NCBI RefSeq assembly: GCF_013911085.1 | Contig: NZ_JACERN010000042.1 | Span: 62,001-126,000 of the forward strand | Source: Aquitalea aquatica | GTDB lineage: Bacteria; Pseudomonadota; Gammaproteobacteria; Burkholderiales; Chromobacteriaceae | Direction: 5' to 3' | Length of the DNA stretch: 64,000 bases | Shown here: positions 61,662 through 64,000 of the stretch, piece by piece | Position numbering within the stretch: the first letter of the stretch is position 1 | Layout of the letters: each line of letters begins with the position of its first letter | The notes under the pieces: generated by a model | Told to the model about the DNA's origin: nothing | Database searches by the model: none | What the model saw: only the letters and a program-made list of their open reading frames with translations | Position numbers and translations under genes: made by a program

Positions 61662-62806
61662 AGCGGCTGGCCATCCCATTCGATATCAGTGGTGGCCGCA
61701 GCCAGCAGCCCGCAACGACGGTGGAGGGCACGGGCACAAACTTCCAGCAGACCGGGCAGCTGCGCCCATAGCGGTCCGGTGTCGCCCGGACGGCTGATCA
61801 CATCGTGTGCGGCCCTGTAGTCCTGCCAGAAAGCGGGCAGCAATGCCTGTCTGGGCGCGGCAAACAGCAGCATGGCCAGCCCGACCATGCGCGGCTGGGC
61901 TGTTGGCAGTAATAGCGGGCCTTCACCCAGCAGGGCCTGCACCAGTGCCTGTGGCTGGTCATCGAACAAATGCACGCCACTGGTGGCGCGTGGGTTGCAT
62001 TCCAGCACATGGCACTGACCGCTGCTGTCTTCCATGAAGTCGAAGGCCACTTGTCCGTTGAAGTGGGTGGCCTGGCCAAAGGCTTCGACAAAGGCGCGGA
62101 TGGCTGGTGGATCGCTGGGTTCAAAGCAGATGCCCGAACCACCGCCCACCCGGTGGCGCGGATGGTAGCAGGCATGGGCAGTCAGGCGGCCGGCACTGAA
62201 CAGGCTGTAGCTGCAATGTTCACGCCCGGCAATAAAGCGCTGCGCTACCCATGGCTGGGCCGGGGTGGGGTGCAGGCTGTCCAGTTGGCGTGCGCTCGGG
62301 CAGATTCGCGTGTGTCTGGCAAAGCGTGAGTAGGCCGGTTTGAAAACCCATGGCAGCTGTTGCCCGGCTGTCGCGTGCTGGAGGATGAAGTCATCCAGCT
62401 CGGCGCGGGATGACAGCAGGCTGGTTGGAGGGGCAGCTGCCGGCCAGCCTTGGGTCAGCCAGGCGAAGTGCGCCTTGTGATGCAGTCTGTGTAGCAGGGG
62501 AAAATCGCTGACCAGCACCCGGCAGGACAATTGCCTGGCAATGTGCGACAGGTAAAACGCCTCCTCGCAGGTGGGCAGGATGAGGTCTATGCCCAGGCGC
62601 TGGACGGCCTGCTCAAGCGCCCGGCCCCAGGCCTGGGGGGCGTGGCGCGCTTCTGGCAGGCGCAAAAAATGATCGACGGCTTTGCTGAAGCGGCTAAGCG
62701 GCCAGGAGAGCGAATCGCCCACGCTGACTTCCCAGCCGGCAGCATGAAAGGCACGAGCCCATTCCAGGCAGGCTGGCGCGCGGGCGCCGGTAAGCAGGAC
62801 ATGCAT
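61658..62806 (-). CDS. ATP-grasp family carboxylate-amine/thiol ligase
   Basis: A 382-residue protein with the ATP-grasp fold: an N-terminal Rossmann-like domain (MHVLLTGARAPACLEWARAF), a pre-grasp region (LPTCEEAFYL), LPWVFKPAYSRFARHTR with the ATP-binding lysine, and the metal-binding C-terminal segment FNGQVAFDFMEDSSGQCHVLECNPRATSGVHLFDD. It should join a carboxylate to an amine or similar nucleophile using ATP. It heads the coupled operon ATP-grasp, GNAT-like, Rieske, and is divergent from a FabH-like synthase. The combination indicates secondary-metabolite or lipid assembly. The product is unknown. Confidence 0.8.
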   Translation of the reverse strand: MHVLLTGARAPACLEWARAFHAAGWEVSVGDSLSWPLSRFSKAVDHFLRLPEARHAPQAWGRALEQAVQRLGIDLILPTCEEAFYLSHIARQLSCRVLVSDFPLLHRLHHKAHFAWLTQGWPAAAPPTSLLSSRAELDDFILQHATAGQQLPWVFKPAYSRFARHTRICPSARQLDSLHPTPAQPWVAQRFIAGREHCSYSLFSAGRLTAHACYHPRHRVGGGSGICFEPSDPPAIRAFVEAFGQATHFNGQVAFDFMEDSSGQCHVLECNPRATSGVHLFDDQPQALVQALLGEGPLLLPTAQPRMVGLAMLLFAAPRQALLPAFWQDYRAAHDVISRPGDTGPLWAQLPGLLEVCARALHRRCGLLAAATTDIEWDGQPL

Positions 62807-62927
62807 GTAATGCTTTCAAAACAGGTTGAACACTGCGGGTGGTAACAATGGCTGGTCTGGCATATCCAGTATTACGGATAGGTGACATTACGCATTGCGT
62901 TCATTATGCAACACTCATAAACTGCTC

Positions 62928-62941
62928 GGTTTAAATTAAAC
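62928..62941. promoter_or_regulatory. AT-rich near-palindrome in the divergent promoter region
   Basis: GTTTAAATTAAAC is nearly self-complementary and lies in the 230-base AT-rich gap between the ATP-grasp operon and the divergent ketoacyl synthase gene. A second imperfect repeat (GCATTGCG...ATTATGC) lies at about 62892-62909. Either could be an operator shared by both transcription units. Confidence 0.35.
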
Positions 62942-63036
62942 GTAAATAGTGATTTCAGGGAAATTGATTTCCAGAGTGGCTGTTGTCGGCAATGCTGGCG
63001 GCACAGAGCGCAAGATGAAGTCATGAACACACCAAT

Positions 63037-64000
63037 ATGAAATTGATTGCCACCGGAAAGGCGCTGCCAGAACTGTCGGTCAGTGCTGCCGATCTTGATC
63101 TGCGTCTGGGCTGTCGCTCAGGTGATTGTTTGCGCAAAAGCGGGGTGCATACCCGCTATTTTGCTGGTGAGCAGGAGACACAGAGTGCACTGGCTGCGCG
63201 GGCTCTGCATGCGGCGCTGGGCAATGCCGGGCTGGGGGTGGGGGATATCGATCTGCTGATCGGTGCCTGTGGCATTCCCGAGCAGGCACTGCCGGGCACG
63301 GCCTGTTTCATCGCGCATGCTGCCGGCTTGCCAGCAGGGCTGGCCGTGTTTGATGTCAATGCCAGCTGCCTGAGTTTTCTGAGTGCCTTGCAGGTGGCCG
63401 ACAGCCTGCTACAAAGTGGTGCCTACCGTCGCATCGCTATTGTCGCTGCCGACCTCGCCTCGCGTGGGTTGGACTGGAGCAATCCCGAAGCCTCGCTGAT
63501 TTTCGGCGATGGTGCGGCCGCCGCCATTGTCGAGCGTGGCGAAGCGGGGCAGGGCTTGCGCGCTTTTCGGCTGGCCAACTATCCCGAAGGGCGACGTCAT
63601 TGCGAAATCCGCGCCGGCGGCACCCAGTGCAATCCGCGCCGTGGAGCGGTGGCCAGCGACTTTCTGTTCAATATGCAGGGCAAGGCCGTATTCAAGCTGG
63701 CCGCAGAGAAGATGCCAGCGTTTATCGACGGCCTGCTGGCGGCTACGCCGGGTGGTCTGGACAGCATAGACTGGGTGTTGCCGCATCAGGCCAGCCATCT
63801 GGCCATGCAGCATATGGCGAAAAAACTCGGTATTGGCCGCGAGCGGGTCATCGATATCTACGCCAGCCACGGTAATCAGGTGGCGGCATCCTTGCCCACC
63901 GTGCTGCACGAGGCAGTCAGCAGTGGCCGGGCGCAGCGTGGTCAACGTCTGCTGATGCTGGGGACAGCGGCCGGGCTGAGCCTGGGCGGGTTGGTATGGG
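63037..64000 (+). CDS. FabH-like beta-ketoacyl-ACP synthase III, cut by window end
   Basis: The frame is open to the last base and gives 321 residues. All three KASIII catalytic residues are in place: C111 (NASCLSFLS), H250 (LPHQASH) and N280 (SHGNQVAAS). It ends in the usual GTAAGLSLGGLV strand, so only a few residues are missing. The N-terminus (MKLIATGKALPELSV) is shorter and the loops more divergent than in housekeeping FabH, and no fab genes are next to it. It is divergent from the ATP-grasp/GNAT/Rieske operon. It likely makes a ketoacyl starter or condenses acyl chains for a special metabolite, with further genes probably beyond the edge. Confidence 0.85.
   Translation, partial: MKLIATGKALPELSVSAADLDLRLGCRSGDCLRKSGVHTRYFAGEQETQSALAARALHAALGNAGLGVGDIDLLIGACGIPEQALPGTACFIAHAAGLPAGLAVFDVNASCLSFLSALQVADSLLQSGAYRRIAIVAADLASRGLDWSNPEASLIFGDGAAAAIVERGEAGQGLRAFRLANYPEGRRHCEIRAGGTQCNPRRGAVASDFLFNMQGKAVFKLAAEKMPAFIDGLLAATPGGLDSIDWVLPHQASHLAMQHMAKKLGIGRERVIDIYASHGNQVAASLPTVLHEAVSSGRAQRGQRLLMLGTAAGLSLGGLVW

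Noticed and set aside
1-64000. CRISPR arrays, tRNA or rRNA genes, prophage or insertion sequences
   Set aside because: No regular spacer-repeat array, tRNA cloverleaf, rRNA segment, integrase or transposase was recognised by reading. A covariance-model scan could still find a missed small RNA.

Overview
The window looks like chromosomal DNA of a GC-rich Gram-negative bacterium. A Neisseria/Bordetella-type trimeric porin, RlmJ, TruC, the ssu and met transporter operons and a proteobacterial type VI secretion system (T6SS) point to Betaproteobacteria, most likely Neisseriales/Chromobacteriaceae. That placement is an inference from gene types, not a database result. No rRNA, tRNA, CRISPR array, insertion sequence or prophage was recognised.

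Layout. (1) 1-10.2 kb: gallate/tannin catabolism. A LysR regulator cut by the left edge is followed by a tautomerase (GalD), an AAHS-type MFS transporter, gallate dioxygenase (GalA), a LigJ-type hydratase and the CHA aldolase (GalC). A divergent porin/tannase pair comes next, so one stretch can take tannin esters to pyruvate and oxaloacetate. (2) 10.4-17.6 kb: 4-hydroxyproline catabolism. A PAS-AraC regulator faces epimerase, deaminase, aldehyde dehydrogenase and FAD dehydrogenase genes and a LivK-like binding protein. (3) 17.6-25.5 kb: rlmJ and truC, then a BMP-type (nucleoside-like) ABC transporter preceded by a striking nested inverted repeat, then an unrecognised SWIM-motif protein. (4) 25.4-38.4 kb: a T6SS locus with two divergent arms (tssJ-K-L-E plus an ankyrin protein; tagX-tssM-tagF-tssB-tssC-hcp plus a lipoprotein). 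It lacks tssA, F, G, H and I. (5) 38.4-45.5 kb: a soluble PAS histidine kinase with a REC-PAS-GGDEF-EAL response regulator, an amino-acid permease and a nicotinamidase-like hydrolase.

(6) 46-58.3 kb: a sulfur block. It holds ssuEADCB with a Mop/TOBE protein, metNIQ, and then rhodanese, serine acetyltransferase EpsC, a family 2A encapsulin shell and a cysteine desulfurase with a ~200-residue low-complexity N-terminal extension. The last four form a sulfur nanocompartment locus. Palindromic repeats with GCTAACAAA-type ends lie directly after epsC and directly after the desulfurase gene; a relative without these ends lies after the LigJ-type gene.

(7) 58.4-64 kb: a potassium channel, then three translationally coupled minus-strand genes (ATP-grasp, GNAT-like, Rieske oxygenase) divergent from a FabH-like ketoacyl synthase cut by the right edge. 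This looks like the start of an uncharacterised biosynthetic cluster.

The most noteworthy systems are the encapsulin/desulfurase compartment (a known family, with features worth checking here) and the KASIII/ATP-grasp/GNAT/Rieske cluster (function unknown).
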